From Schistocerca nitens (Eukaryota > Arthropoda > Insecta > Orthoptera > Acrididae), in the NCBI RefSeq assembly GCF_023898315.1, contig NC_064621.1, positions 18,598,501 to 18,662,500 on the forward strand: a stretch of 64,000 bases of DNA. Direction: 5' to 3'. Both the position numbers and the translations under genes were made by a program. Positions 44,601 to 56,200 of this stretch are shown one piece after another. Each line of letters begins with the position of its first letter. Position 1 is the stretch's first letter. The notes below the pieces were generated by a model, which saw only the letters and a program-made list of their open reading frames with translations, searched no databases and had not been told where the DNA came from.

Positions 44601-47600
44601 ACCCCTTCCCCTTCCCCACTATCTGAGAATTACTCCTTCCCCACTACCTATCCATCTCCTCCACACTCGCCTCTCTCTCCAGCACCCCTCCAACACTCTG
44701 TACGTTCTACTCGTCCCTGTGTCGATCTTCCCTATTTCTGTTGCCCATGTCATCATACCACTCTACGACAATGTCATTCCTCTCTTCCCTCTCTGTCTAT
44801 TTCGTCCCTATGTCCATCTCCTCTGCACCACTCTCTATCAGTCCAGCACCTCCTGAAGGCTACTCCTTCCCCTTCCCCTCTTTCTGACAATTCCTCCTTC
44901 CCCACTATCTGTCCATCTCGGGCACACTCGCCTCTCTCTCCATCACCCCCTCCACTATTCTCAACGTCTTGCTCATCTCTGGGTCGATCTTCCGTGCCTC
45001 TGTTGCCAATCTCATCATCCCACTCTACGACAATGTCATTCCTCTCTTCCCTCTCTGTCTCCATCTCCTCTGCACCACTCTCTTTCAGTCCAGGTCCCCC
45101 TCCTGGCTACGCCTTCCCCTTCCCCACTATCTGAGAATTACTCCTTCCCCACTACCTATCCATCTCCTCCACACTCGCCTCTCTCTCCAGCAACCCTCCA
45201 ACATTCTCTACGTTCTACTCATCCCTTTGTCGATCTTCCCTTTTTCTGTTGCCCATGTCATCATACCACTCTACGGAAATGTCATTCTTCTCTTCCCTCT
45301 CTGTCTATTTCGTCCTCCATATACTCTCTGTCCATCTCCTCTGCACCACTCTCTATCAGTCCAGCTCCAACTCCTGGCTACTCATTCCCCTTCCACTCTC
45401 TCTAACATTTCCTACTTCCCCACTCTCCATCCATCTCGTTCACCCTCGCCATTCTCTCCACCTCCCCCTCCACTCTCTGACCATCCCGTCCACACTCACC
45501 TCTCTCTCCACCTCCCCCTCCACCATTCTCTACGTCCTGCTCATCTCTGTGTCGATCTTCCGTGTCTCTGTTGCACATCTCATCATCCCACTCTACGACA
45601 ATGTCATTCCTCTCTTCCCTATTTCGTCCTCCCTATGCTCTCTGCCCATCTCCTCTGCACCACTCTCTATTAGTCCAACTCCTCCTCCTGGCAACTTCCC
45701 CTTCCCCTCTTTCTGACAATTCCTTCGTCCCCACTATCTGTCCATCTCCTCCACCCTCACCTCTCACTCCACCACTCCCTCCACCATTCTCTACGTCCAG
45801 CTCATCTCTGTATCGATCTTCCCTGTCTCTGTCGCCCATCTCATCATCACACTCTACGACCTTGTCATTCCTCTCTTCCCTCTCTGCATATCCTCTGCAC
45901 CACTCTCTATCAGTCCAGGTTCCCCTCCTGGCTTCTCCTTCCCCTTCCCCACTTTCTGAGAATTCCTCATTCTCCACTATCTGTCCATCTCCTCCACCCT
46001 GGCCTCCCCCTTCACCTCCCCCTCCACCTTTCTCTACGTCCTGCTCATCTCTGTGTCGATCTTCCCCTTCTCTGTTGCCCATCTCATCATCCCACTCTAC
46101 GACGATGTCATTCCTCTCTTCCCTCTCTGTCTCCATCTCCTCTGCACCACTCTCTTTCAGTCCAGGTCCCCCTCCTGTCTACCCCTTCCCCACTATCTGA
46201 GAATTACTCCTTCCCCACTATCTGTCCATCTCCTCCACACTCGCCTCTCTCTCCAGCACCCCTTCAACATTCTCTACGTTCTACTCATCCCTGTTTCGAT
46301 CTTCCCTATTTCTGTTGCCCATGTCATCATACCACTCTACGACAATGTCATTCCTCTGTTCACTCTCTGTCTATTTCATCCTCCCTATGCTCTCTGTCCA
46401 TCTCCTCTGCACCACTCTCTATCAGCCCAGCACCTCCTCAAGGCTACTCATTCCCCTTCCCCTCTTTCTGACAATTCCTCCTTCCCCACTATCTGTCCAT
46501 CTCGGGCACACTCGCCTCTCTCTCCACCTCCCCTCCACAATTCTAAACGTCCTGCTCATCTCTGGGTCTATCTTCCGTGCCTCTGTTGCCCATCTCATCA
46601 TCCCACTCTACGACAATGTCATTCCTCTCTTCCCTCTCTATTTCGTCCATATGCTCTCTGCCCATCTTATCTGCACCACTCTCTATCAGTCCAACTCCTC
46701 CTCCTGGCTACTCCCCCTTCCCCTCTTTCTGACAATTCCTCCTTCCCCACTATCTGACCATCTCGTCCACCCTCACATCTCTCTCCACCTACCCCTCCAC
46801 CATTCTCTACGTCCTGCTCATCTCTGTGTCGATCTTCTCTGTCTCTGTTGCCCATCTCATCATCCCACTCTACGACAATGTCATTCCTCTCTTCCCTCTC
46901 TGTCTCCATCTCCTCTGCACCACTCTCTTTCAGTCCAGGTCCCCCTCCTGGCTACCCCTACCCCTTCCCCACTATCTGAGAATTACTCCTTCCCCACTAT
47001 CTGTCCATCTCCTCCACACTCGCATCTCTCTCCAGCACCCCTCCAACATTCTCTACGTTCTACTCAACCCTGTGTCGATCTTCCCTATTTCTGTTGCCCA
47101 TGTCATCATACCACTCTACGACAATGTCATTCCTCTCTTCCCTCTCTGTCTATTTCGTCCTCCCTATGCTCTCTGTCAATCTCCTCTGCACCACTCTCTA
47201 TCAGTCCAGCTCCTACTCCTGGCTATTCCTTCCCCTTCCCCTCTTTCTGACAATTCCTCCATCCCATCTGTCCATCTCCTCCACCCACGCCTCCTTCTCC
47301 ACCTCCCCTTCCACCATTCTCAACGTCCTGGTCATCTCTGTTTCGATCTTCCCTGTCTCTGTTGCCCATCTCAAATCCCACTCTACGACAATGTCATTCT
47401 GCCCTTCCCTCTCTGTCTATTTCGTCCTCCCTATGTTCTCTGTCCATCTCCTCTGCACCACTCTCTATCAGTTGAGCTCCTCCTTCCTCTTCCCCTCTTT
47501 CTGACAATTCCTCCTTCCCCACTCTCTGACCATCTCGTCCACCCTCACCTCTCTCTCCACCTCCCCCTCCACCATTCTCTACGTCCTGCTCATATCTGTG

Positions 47601-49680
47601 TCGATCTTCCGTGTCTCTGTTGCCCATCTCATCATCCCACTCTACGACAATGTGATTCCTCTCTTCCCTATTTCGTCCTCCCTATGCTCTCTGCCCATCT
47701 CCTCTGCACCACTCTCTATCAGTCCAACTCCTCCTCCTGGCTACCTCCCCTTCCCCTCTCTCTGACAATTCCTTCGTCCCCACTATCTGTCCATCTCCTC
47801 CACCCTCGCCTCTCACTCCACCTCCCCCTCCACCATTCTCTACGTCCAGCTCATCTCTGTATCGATCTTCCCTGTCTCTGTCGCCCATCTCATCATCACA
47901 CTCTACGACCTTGTCATTCCTTTTTTCCCTCTCTGCCTCCATCTCCTCTGCACCACTCTCTATCAGTCCAGGTCCCCCTCCTGGCTTCTCCTTCCCCTTC
48001 CCCACTTTCTGAGAATTCCTCCTTCTCCACTATCTGTCCATCTCCTCCACCCTGGCCTCCCCCATTACCTCCCCCTCCACCTTTCTATACGTCCTGCTCA
48101 TCTCTGTGTCGATCTTCGCTGTCTGTGTTGCCCATCTCATTATCCCATTCTACGACAATGTCATTCCTCTCTTCCCTCTCTGTCTATTTCGTCCTCCCTC
48201 TGCTTTCTGTCCATCTCCTCTGCACCACTCTCTATCAGTCCAGCTCCTCCTCCTGGCTACTCCTTCACCTTCCCCTCTTTCTGACAATTCCTCCTTCCCC
48301 ACTATCTGTCGACAGCGCCCACCTTCGCCTCTCTCTCCACCACCCCCTCCACCATTCTCTACATCCTGGTCATCTCTCTGTCGATCTTCCCTGTCTCTGT
48401 TGCCCATCTCATCATCCCAATCTACGACAATGTCATTCCTCTCTTCCCTCTCTATTTCGTCCTCCCTATGTTCTCTGTCCATCACCTCTGCACCACACTC
48501 TATCAGTCCAGCTCCTCCTCCTGGCTACTCCTTCCCCTTCCCTTCCTTTTGACATTTCCTCCTTCCCCACTATCTGACCATCTCCTCAACTCTCACCTCT
48601 CTCTCCACCTCCTCCACCATTCTCTACTTCCCGCCCATCTCTGTGTCGAACTTCCTTGTCTCTGTTGCCCATCTCATCATCCCACTCTACGACAATGTCA
48701 TTCCTCTCTTCCCTCTCTGTCTATTTCGTCCTCCCTATGCTCTCTGTAAATCTCCTCTGCACCACTCTCTATCAGTCCAGCACCTCCTCCAGGCTACTCA
48801 TTCCCCTTCCCCTCTTTCTGACAATTCCCCTTTCCCAACTATCTGTCCATCTCGCCCACCCTCGCCTCTCTCTCCACCTCCCCCTCCACCATTCTGAACG
48901 TCCTGCACAGCTCTGTGTCGATCTTCCCTGTCTCTGTTGCCCATCACATCATCCCAATCTACGACAATGTCATTCCTCTCTTCCCTCTCTATTTCGTCCT
49001 CCCTATGCTCTCTGCCCATCTCCTCTGCACCACTCTCTATCAGTCCAGCTCCTCCTCCTGGCTACTCCTGCCCTTCCCTCTTTCTGACAATTCCTTCTTC
49101 CCCACTATCTGTCCATCTCCTCCACCCTCGCCTCTCTCTCCACCTCCCCCTCCACTATTCTCAACGTCCTGCTCATCTCTGGGTCGATCTTCCGTGTCTC
49201 TGTTGCCTATCTCATCATCACACTCTACGACATTGTCATTCCTCTCTTCCCTCTCTGCCTCCATCTCCTCTGCGCCACTCTCTATCAGTTTAGGTCCCCC
49301 TCCTGGCTTCTCCTTCCCCTTCCATACTTTCTGAGAATTCCTCCTTCCCCACTATCTGTCCATCTCCTCCACCCTGGCCTCCCCCTCCACCTACCCCTCC
49401 ACCTTTCTCTACGTCCTGCTCATCTCTGTCTCGATCGTCGCTGTCTGTGTTGCCCATCTCATTATCCCACTCTACGACAATGTCATTCCTCTCTTCCCTC
49501 TCTATTTCGTCCTCCCTATGTTCTCTGTCCATCACCTCTGCACCACTCTTTATCAGTCCAGTTCCTAGTCCTGACTACTCCTTCCCCTTCCCCTCTTTCT
49601 GACATTTCCTCCTTCCCCACTCTCCGTCCATCTCGTCCACCCTCGCCATTCTCTCCACTTCCCCCTGCAACATTCTCTAT
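41632..49680 (+). repeat. 272-bp satellite array, block 2
   Basis: About 30 tandem units. Successive CCACTATCTG landmarks at 41731, 42003, 42275, 42547 and 42819 are exactly 272 bases apart; later units vary, some lacking about 25 bases (the form CTCTGTCTCCATCTCCTCTG). Variants recur at intervals of several units: ATCATACCACTCTACG near 44751, 45261, 46325 and 47103, and CTCAAATCCCACTC near 43447, 43977 and 47371, which suggests higher-order repeats. The strand is so poor in A and G that many long stop-free frames arise (up to 583 codons); these are not genes. Confidence 0.95.
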
Positions 49681-49962
49681 GTTAAGACCAAAGCCGGTCT
49701 TGTAATTAGGCATCGTTGACTTGTTATTTTCGTATCCAATGATTTTAATATCGGCGATGAAGCTTTAATTAGTAGGATAACGGTCGTCCATGCAAATTGT
49801 CATATAATGCATTGTTTAAATGTAAAGGAGGAAGTTGCGTCGGACCCGTCGGACGTGGAGGCCGAAACGGAGGTTATATGCCTATCGTCGGATGGGGATG
49901 ATGACCCGATTTCGCCGTGCCCGACCGAGGCGGTGGACACGCCGTCGGACTCTACTGACTAG
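49681..49962 (+). pseudogene. Endogenous CRESS-DNA-virus Rep helicase end (putative)
   Basis: The frame beginning at 49681 has one stop at 49717-49719 and then runs open to TAG at 49960. Just after the first stop it reads LVIFVSND, matching the hydrophobic strand plus SN of SF3 helicase motif C, and ALISRITVVH follows, matching the conserved arginine region after motif C in Rep proteins of CRESS-DNA viruses. The C-terminal tail is acidic and contains VICLSSDGDDD. No rolling-circle or Walker motifs are present because the fragment begins mid-domain at the satellite junction. Parvovirus NS1 is the main alternative. It is an old broken copy. Confidence 0.5.
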
Positions 49963-50284
49963 GCCTATATTTAGGCGTATGTGTAAATGGAGGACAGAGT
50001 ACACACAGGCTGATACAATACAATTTGAATACGGGAAGATGGGAGCAATTGAGAAACTTGAGGAGTCTGCTAAAAATTTTTAAACCTTCAGACATTATCA
50101 AATTAGTAAAGAATTTAAATTTTTTGCTAATAAATATGCTGGTGTTATTATTAACAAAATAGTTACGTATGTATATAGAATAAATGTCCGAGTTGAAAGG
50201 CTAACGTTAGACGATAGGGCTAACAAAAAAATATTTGAAGATCAAGGGGCTCTTGAAAAAGTAAGGATTGCATGTACTAACAAA
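49835..50284 (+). pseudogene. Arginine-rich capsid-like frame of the same viral fragment (putative)
   Basis: An ATG at 49835 in a different frame overlaps the Rep end. The first ~50 residues are very arginine-rich (MRRTRRTWRPKRRLYAYRRM), like the DNA-binding N terminus of circovirus-type capsids. They are followed by a CKWRTEY start of a strand-rich region. A stop at about 50081-50083 breaks the frame, which then stays open to the satellite junction at 50284 with a FxxYxIS-type pattern and KFFANKYAGVI, as expected from the first jelly-roll strands. Its 3' half is missing. Rep followed by Cap on one strand fits some CRESS genomes. The composition could mislead, since arginine-rich frames can arise as shadows of acidic ones. 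Confidence 0.45.
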
Positions 50285-53200
50285 CCCTCGCCTCTCTCTC
50301 CACCTCCCCCCTCCACCATTCTCTACATCCTGCCCATCCCTGTGTCGATTTTCCCTCTCTCTTTTGCTCATCTCATCTTTCGACTCTACAACAGTGTCAT
50401 TCCTCTCTTCCCTCTCTGTCTATTTCGTCCACCCTATGCTCTCTGTCAAAGTCCTCTGCACCACTCTCTATCAGTCCAGCTCCTACTCCCAGCTACTCCT
50501 TCCCCTTCCCCTCTTTCTGACAATTCTTCCTTCCCCACTATCTGTCCATCTCTTCCACCTACGCCTCTCTCTCCACCTCCCCTTCCACCATTCCCAACGT
50601 CCTGCTCATCTCTGTTTCGATCTTCCCTGTCTCTGTTGCCCATCTCAAATCCCACTCTACGACAATGTAATTCTGTTCTTCCCTCCATCTCTTCTGCACC
50701 GCACTCTATCAGTCCAGCTCCTCCTCCTGGCAACTCTTTCCTCTTAACATCTTTCTGACAATTATTTCTTCCCCACTAACTGTCCATCTCGTCCACTATC
50801 ACCTTTGTCTCCACCTCCCCTCCACCATTCTCTACGTCCTACTCATCTCTATGTCGATCTTCCCTGTCTCTGCTGCCAATCTCATCATTCGACTCTACGA
50901 CAATGTCATTCCTGTCTTCCCTCTCTGTCTATTTCGTCCTCCCTATGCTTTCTGTCCATCTCCTCTGCACCACTCTCTATCAGTCCAGCTGATCCACCTG
51001 GCTACTCCTTCCCCTTCACCTCTTTCTGACAATTCCTCCTTTCCCACTATCTGCCCATCTCGTCCACCCTCGCCTCTCTCTCCACATCCCCCTCCACCAT
51101 TCTCTTCGTCCTGCTCATCTCTGTGTCGATCTTCCCTGTCTCTGTTGCCCATCTCATCATCCCACTCTACGACAAGGTCTTTTCCCTCTCTGTATCTTTC
51201 GTCCTCCCTATGCTCTCTGTCCATCTCCTCTGCACCACTCTCTATAAATCCAGCTAACCCTCCAGGCTACTCCATCCCCTACCCCTCTTTCTGACAATTC
51301 CTCCTTCCCCACTATCTGTCCATCTCCTCCACCCTCGCCTCTCTCACGACTCCAACATTCTCTCCGTCCCGCTCATCCCTGTGTCGATCTTCCCTGTCTC
51401 TGTTGCCCATCTCATCATCCCACTCTACAACAATGTCATTCCTCTCTTCCCTCTCTGTCTCCATCTCTTCTGCACCACTCTCTATCTGTCCAGGTCCCAC
51501 ACCTGGCTACTCCTTCCCCTTCCCCACTTTCTGCGAATTCCTCCTTCCCCATTATCTGTCCATCTCCTCCACACTGGTCTCCCCCTCCAGCTCCCACTCC
51601 ACCTTTCTCTACGTCCTGCTCATCTCTATGTCGATCTTCCCTGTCTGTGTTGCCCATCTCATTATCCCACTCAACGACAATGTCATTCCTATCTTCCCTC
51701 TCTGTCTATTTCGTCCTCCCTATGCTCTTTGTCCTTCTCCTCTGTACCACTCTCTATCAGTCCAGCTCCTACTCCTGGCTACTCCTTCCCTTCCCCTCTA
51801 TCTGACAATTCCTCCTTTCCCACTATCTGACCATCTCCTCCACACTCTCCTCTCTCTCCAGCCCCCCTTCATCATTCTCTACGTCCTACTCATCTCTGTG
51901 TCGATCTTCCCTGTCTCTGTTGACCATCTCATCATCCCACACTACGACAATGTCATTCCTCTCTTCCCTCTGTATATTTCGTCGTCCCTAAGCTCTCTGT
52001 CCATCTCCTCTGCACCACTCTCTATCAGTCGAGCTCATCCTCCTGGCTACTTCTCCCCCTCTTTGTGACAATTCCTCCTTCCCCACTATCTGTCCATCTC
52101 GTCCACCCTCGCCTCTCTCTCCACCTCCCCCTCCACCAGTCTCTGCAGAATGCTCATCACTGTGTCGACCTTCCCTGTCTCTGTTGCCCATCTCATCATC
52201 CAACTGTACGACAATGTTATTCCTCTCTTCCCTCTCTGTCTATTTCGTCCTCCCTACGCTCCCTGTCCATCTCCTCTGCACCACTCTCAATCAGTCCAGC
52301 TCCTACTCCTGGCTACTCCTTCCCCTTCCCATCTTTCTGACAATTCCTCCTTCCCCACTATCTGTCCATCTCCTCCCCACTCGCCTCTCTCTCCAGCCCC
52401 CCTCCAACATCCTCTACGTCCTACTCATCTCTGTGTCGATCTTCCCCGCCTCTGTTTCCCATCTCATCATCCCACTCTATGAAAAAGTCATTCCTCTCTT
52501 CCCTCTCTATTTTGTCCTCCCTATGCTCTCTGCCCATCTCCTCTGCACCACTCTCTATCACTCCAAATCCTCCTCCTGGCTACTCCTTCCCCTTCCGCTC
52601 TTTCTGACAATTCCTCCATCCCCACTATCTGTCCATCTCCTCCACCCTCGCCTCTCTCACTGCCTCCACCATTCTCTACGTCCCGCTCATCCCTGTGTCG
52701 ATCTTCCCTGTCGCTGTTGCCCATCTCATCATCCCACTCTACAACAATGTCATTCCTCTCTTCCCTCTCTGTCTCCATTTCTTCTGCACCACTCTCTATC
52801 TGTCCAGGTCCCCCACCTGGCTACTCCTTCCCCTTCCCCACTTTCTGCGAATTCCTCCTTCCCCATTATCTGCCCATCTCTTCCACACTGGTCTCCCCTC
52901 CAGCTCCCACTCCACCTTTCTCTACGTCCTGCTCATCTCTATGTCGATCTTCCCTGTCTGTGTTGCCCATCTCATTATCCCACTCTACGACAATGTCATT
53001 CCTATCTTCCCTCTCTATCTATTTCGTCCTCCCTATGCTCTTTGTCCTTCTCCACTGTACCACTCTCTATCAGTCCAGCTCCTACTCCTGGCTACTCCTT
53101 CCCTTCCCCTCTATCTGACAATTCCTCCTTTCTCACTATTTGACCATCTCCTCCACACTCGCCTCTCTCTCCAGGCCCCTTCATCATTCTCTACGTCCTA

Positions 53201-56200
53201 CTCATCTCTGTGTCGACCATCCCTGTCTCTGTTGCCCATCTCAAAGCCCACTCTACGACAATGTCATTCCTCTCTTCCCTCTCTATCTATTTCGTCCTCC
53301 ATATGCTCTTTGTCCATCTCCTCTGTACCACTCTCTATCAGTCCAGCTCCTCCTCCTGGCTACTTCTCCCCTTCCCATCTTTCTGACAACTCCTCCTTCC
53401 CCACTATCTATCCATCTCCTCCACACTCGCCTCTCTCTCCAGCCCCCCTCCAACATCTTCTATGTCCTACTCATCTCTGTGTAGATCTTCCCTACCTCTG
53501 TTTCCCATCTCATCATCCCACTCTACGACAATGTCATTCCTCTCTTCCCTCCCTATCTATTTCGTCTTCCCTATGCTCTTTGTCCATCTCCTCTGCACCT
53601 CTCTTTATCAGTCCAGCTCCTACTTCTGGCTACTCCTTCCCCTTCCCCTCTTTCTGACAATTCCCCCTTCACCGCCATCTGTCCATCTCCTCCACACTCC
53701 CCTCTCTCTCCAGCCCCCCGCCAACAATCTCTACGTCCTACTCATCTCTGTGTCGATCTTCCCTATCTCTGTTGCCCATCTCATCATCCCACTCTACGAC
53801 AATGTCTTTTCCCCCTCTATGTTTTTCGTCCTCCCTATGCTCTCTGTCCATCTCCTCTGCACCACCCTCTATCAGTCCAGCTCCTCCTCCTGCCTACTCT
53901 TTCCTCTTAACTTCTTTCTGACAATTATTTTTTCCCCACCATCTGTCCATCTCGTCCACTCCCGCCTCTCTCTCCACCTCCCCCTCCACCATTCTCTACG
54001 TCCTGCTCATCTCTATGTCGATCTTCCCTGTCTCTGCTGCCCATCTCATCATTCGACTCTACGACAATGTCATTCCTCTCTTCCCTCTCTGTCTATTTCG
54101 TCCTCCTCATGCTCTTTGTCCATCTCCTCTGCACCACTCTCTATCAGTCCAGCCCCTACTTCTGGCAACTCCTTCCCCTTCCCCTCTTTCTGACAATTCC
54201 TCCTTCACCGCTATCTGTCCATCTCCTCCACACTCCCCTCTCTCTCCACCTCCCGTTCCACCATTCTCTGCGTCCTGCTCATCTCTGTGTCGATCTTCCC
54301 TGTCTCTGTTGCCCATCTCATCATCCCACTCTACGACAAAGTCTTTTCCCTCTGTATTTTTCGTCCTCCCTACGCTCTCTGCCCATCTCCTCTGTACCAC
54401 TCTCTATCAGTCCAGCTCCTACTCCTGGCTACTCCTTCCCTTCCCCTCTATCTGACAATTCCTCCTTCCCCACTATCTGACCATCTCCTCCCCACTCGCT
54501 TCTCTCTCTAGTCCCCTTTCAACATTCTCTACGTCCTACTCATCTCTGTGTCGATCTTCCCTGTCTCCATTGACCATCTGATCATCCCACACTACAACAG
54601 TGTCATTCCTCTCTTCCCTCTCTGTATATATCGTCCTCCCTAAGCTCTCTGTCCATCTCCTCTGCACCACTCTCTATCAGTCCAGCTCCTCCTCCTGTCT
54701 ACTCCCGCTTCCCCTCCTTCCGACAATTCCTTCGTCCCCACTATCTGTCCATCTCCTCCACCATCGCCTCTGTCTCCACCTCCACCTCCACCATTCTCTA
54801 CGTCCAGCTCATCTCTGTATCGATCTTCCCTGTCTCTGTTGCCCATCTCCTCATCACACTCTACGACAATGTCATTCATCTCTTCCCTCTCTGCCTCCAT
54901 CTCCTCTGCACCACTCTCTATCAGTCCAGGTCCCCCTCCTGGCTGCTACTTCCCCTTCCCCTCTTTCTGACAATTCCTATTTCCCCACTATCTGTCCATC
55001 TCGTGCACCCTCGCCTCTCTCTACACCTCCCCCTCCACCATTCTCAACGTCCTGCTCATCTCTGTATCGATCTTCACTGTCTCTGTTGCCCATCTCATCA
55101 TCACACTCTACGACATTGTCATTCCTCTCTTCCCTCTCAGCCTCCATCTCCTCTGCACCACTCTCTATCAGTCCAGGTCCCCCTCCTGGCTGCTACTTCC
55201 CCTTCCCCACTTTCTGAGAATTCCTCCTTCTCCACTATCCGTCCATCTCCTCCACACGGGCCTCCACCTCAACCTCCCCCTCCAACTTTCTCTACGTCCT
55301 GCTCATCTCTGTGTCTAACTTCACTGTCTGTGTTCCCCATCACATTATCCCACTCTACGACAATGTCATTCCTCTCTTCCCTGTCTGTCTATTTCGTCCT
55401 CCCTACGTTCTTTGTCCATCTCCTCTGCACCACTCTCTATCACTCCAGCTCCTACTCCTGGCTACTCCTTCCCCTTCCCCTCTTTCTGACAATTCCTCCT
55501 TCCCCACTATCTGTCCATGTCGTCCACCCTCACCTCTCTCTCCACCTCCCTTTCCACCACTCTCTACGTCCAGCTCATCTCTGTGTCGATCTTCCCTGTC
55601 TCTGTTGCCGATCTCATCATACCACTTTACGACAATGGCATTCCTCTCTTCCCTCTCTGTCTATTTCGTCCTCCCTATGCTCTTTGTCCATCTCCTCTGC
55701 ACCACGCTCTATCAGTCCAGCTCCTACTTCTGGCTACTCCTTCCCCTTTCCCTCTTTCTGACAGTTCCTCCTTCACCGCTATCTGTCCATCTCCTCCACA
55801 CTCCCCTCTCTCTCCAGCCCCCCGCCAACAATCTCTACGTCCTACTCATCTCTGTGTCCATCTTCCCTATCTCTGTTGCCCATCTCATCATCCCACTCTA
55901 CGTCAATGTCTTTTCCCACTCTGTGTTTCTCGTCCTCCATATGCTCTCTGTCCATCTCCTCTGCACCACTCTCTGTCAGTCCAGTTCCTCCTTCTGGCTA
56001 CTCTTTCCTCTTAACTTCTTTCTGACAATTATTTCTTCCCCACTATCTGTCCATCTCGTCTACTCTCGCCTCTTTCTCCACCTCCCCCTCCACCATTCTC
56101 TACATCCTACTCATCTCTGTGTCGATCTTCCCTGTCTGTTAACCATCTCATCATCCCACACTACGACAAAGTCATTCCTCTCTTCCCTCTCTGTATATTT

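Noticed and set aside
46826..48577. A 583-codon open frame (and many of 100-330 codons) in the satellite, apparently coding proline/serine/leucine-rich repeats
   Set aside because: Stop-free frames occur in several frames and on both strands, the unit length is not divisible by three, and the cause is simply low A/G content on one strand.
49835..50083. Reading the arginine-rich frame as a host protamine-like protein
   Set aside because: It begins inside a non-host insert, overlaps a helicase-like frame and is followed by strand-rich capsid-like sequence; a viral origin explains more.
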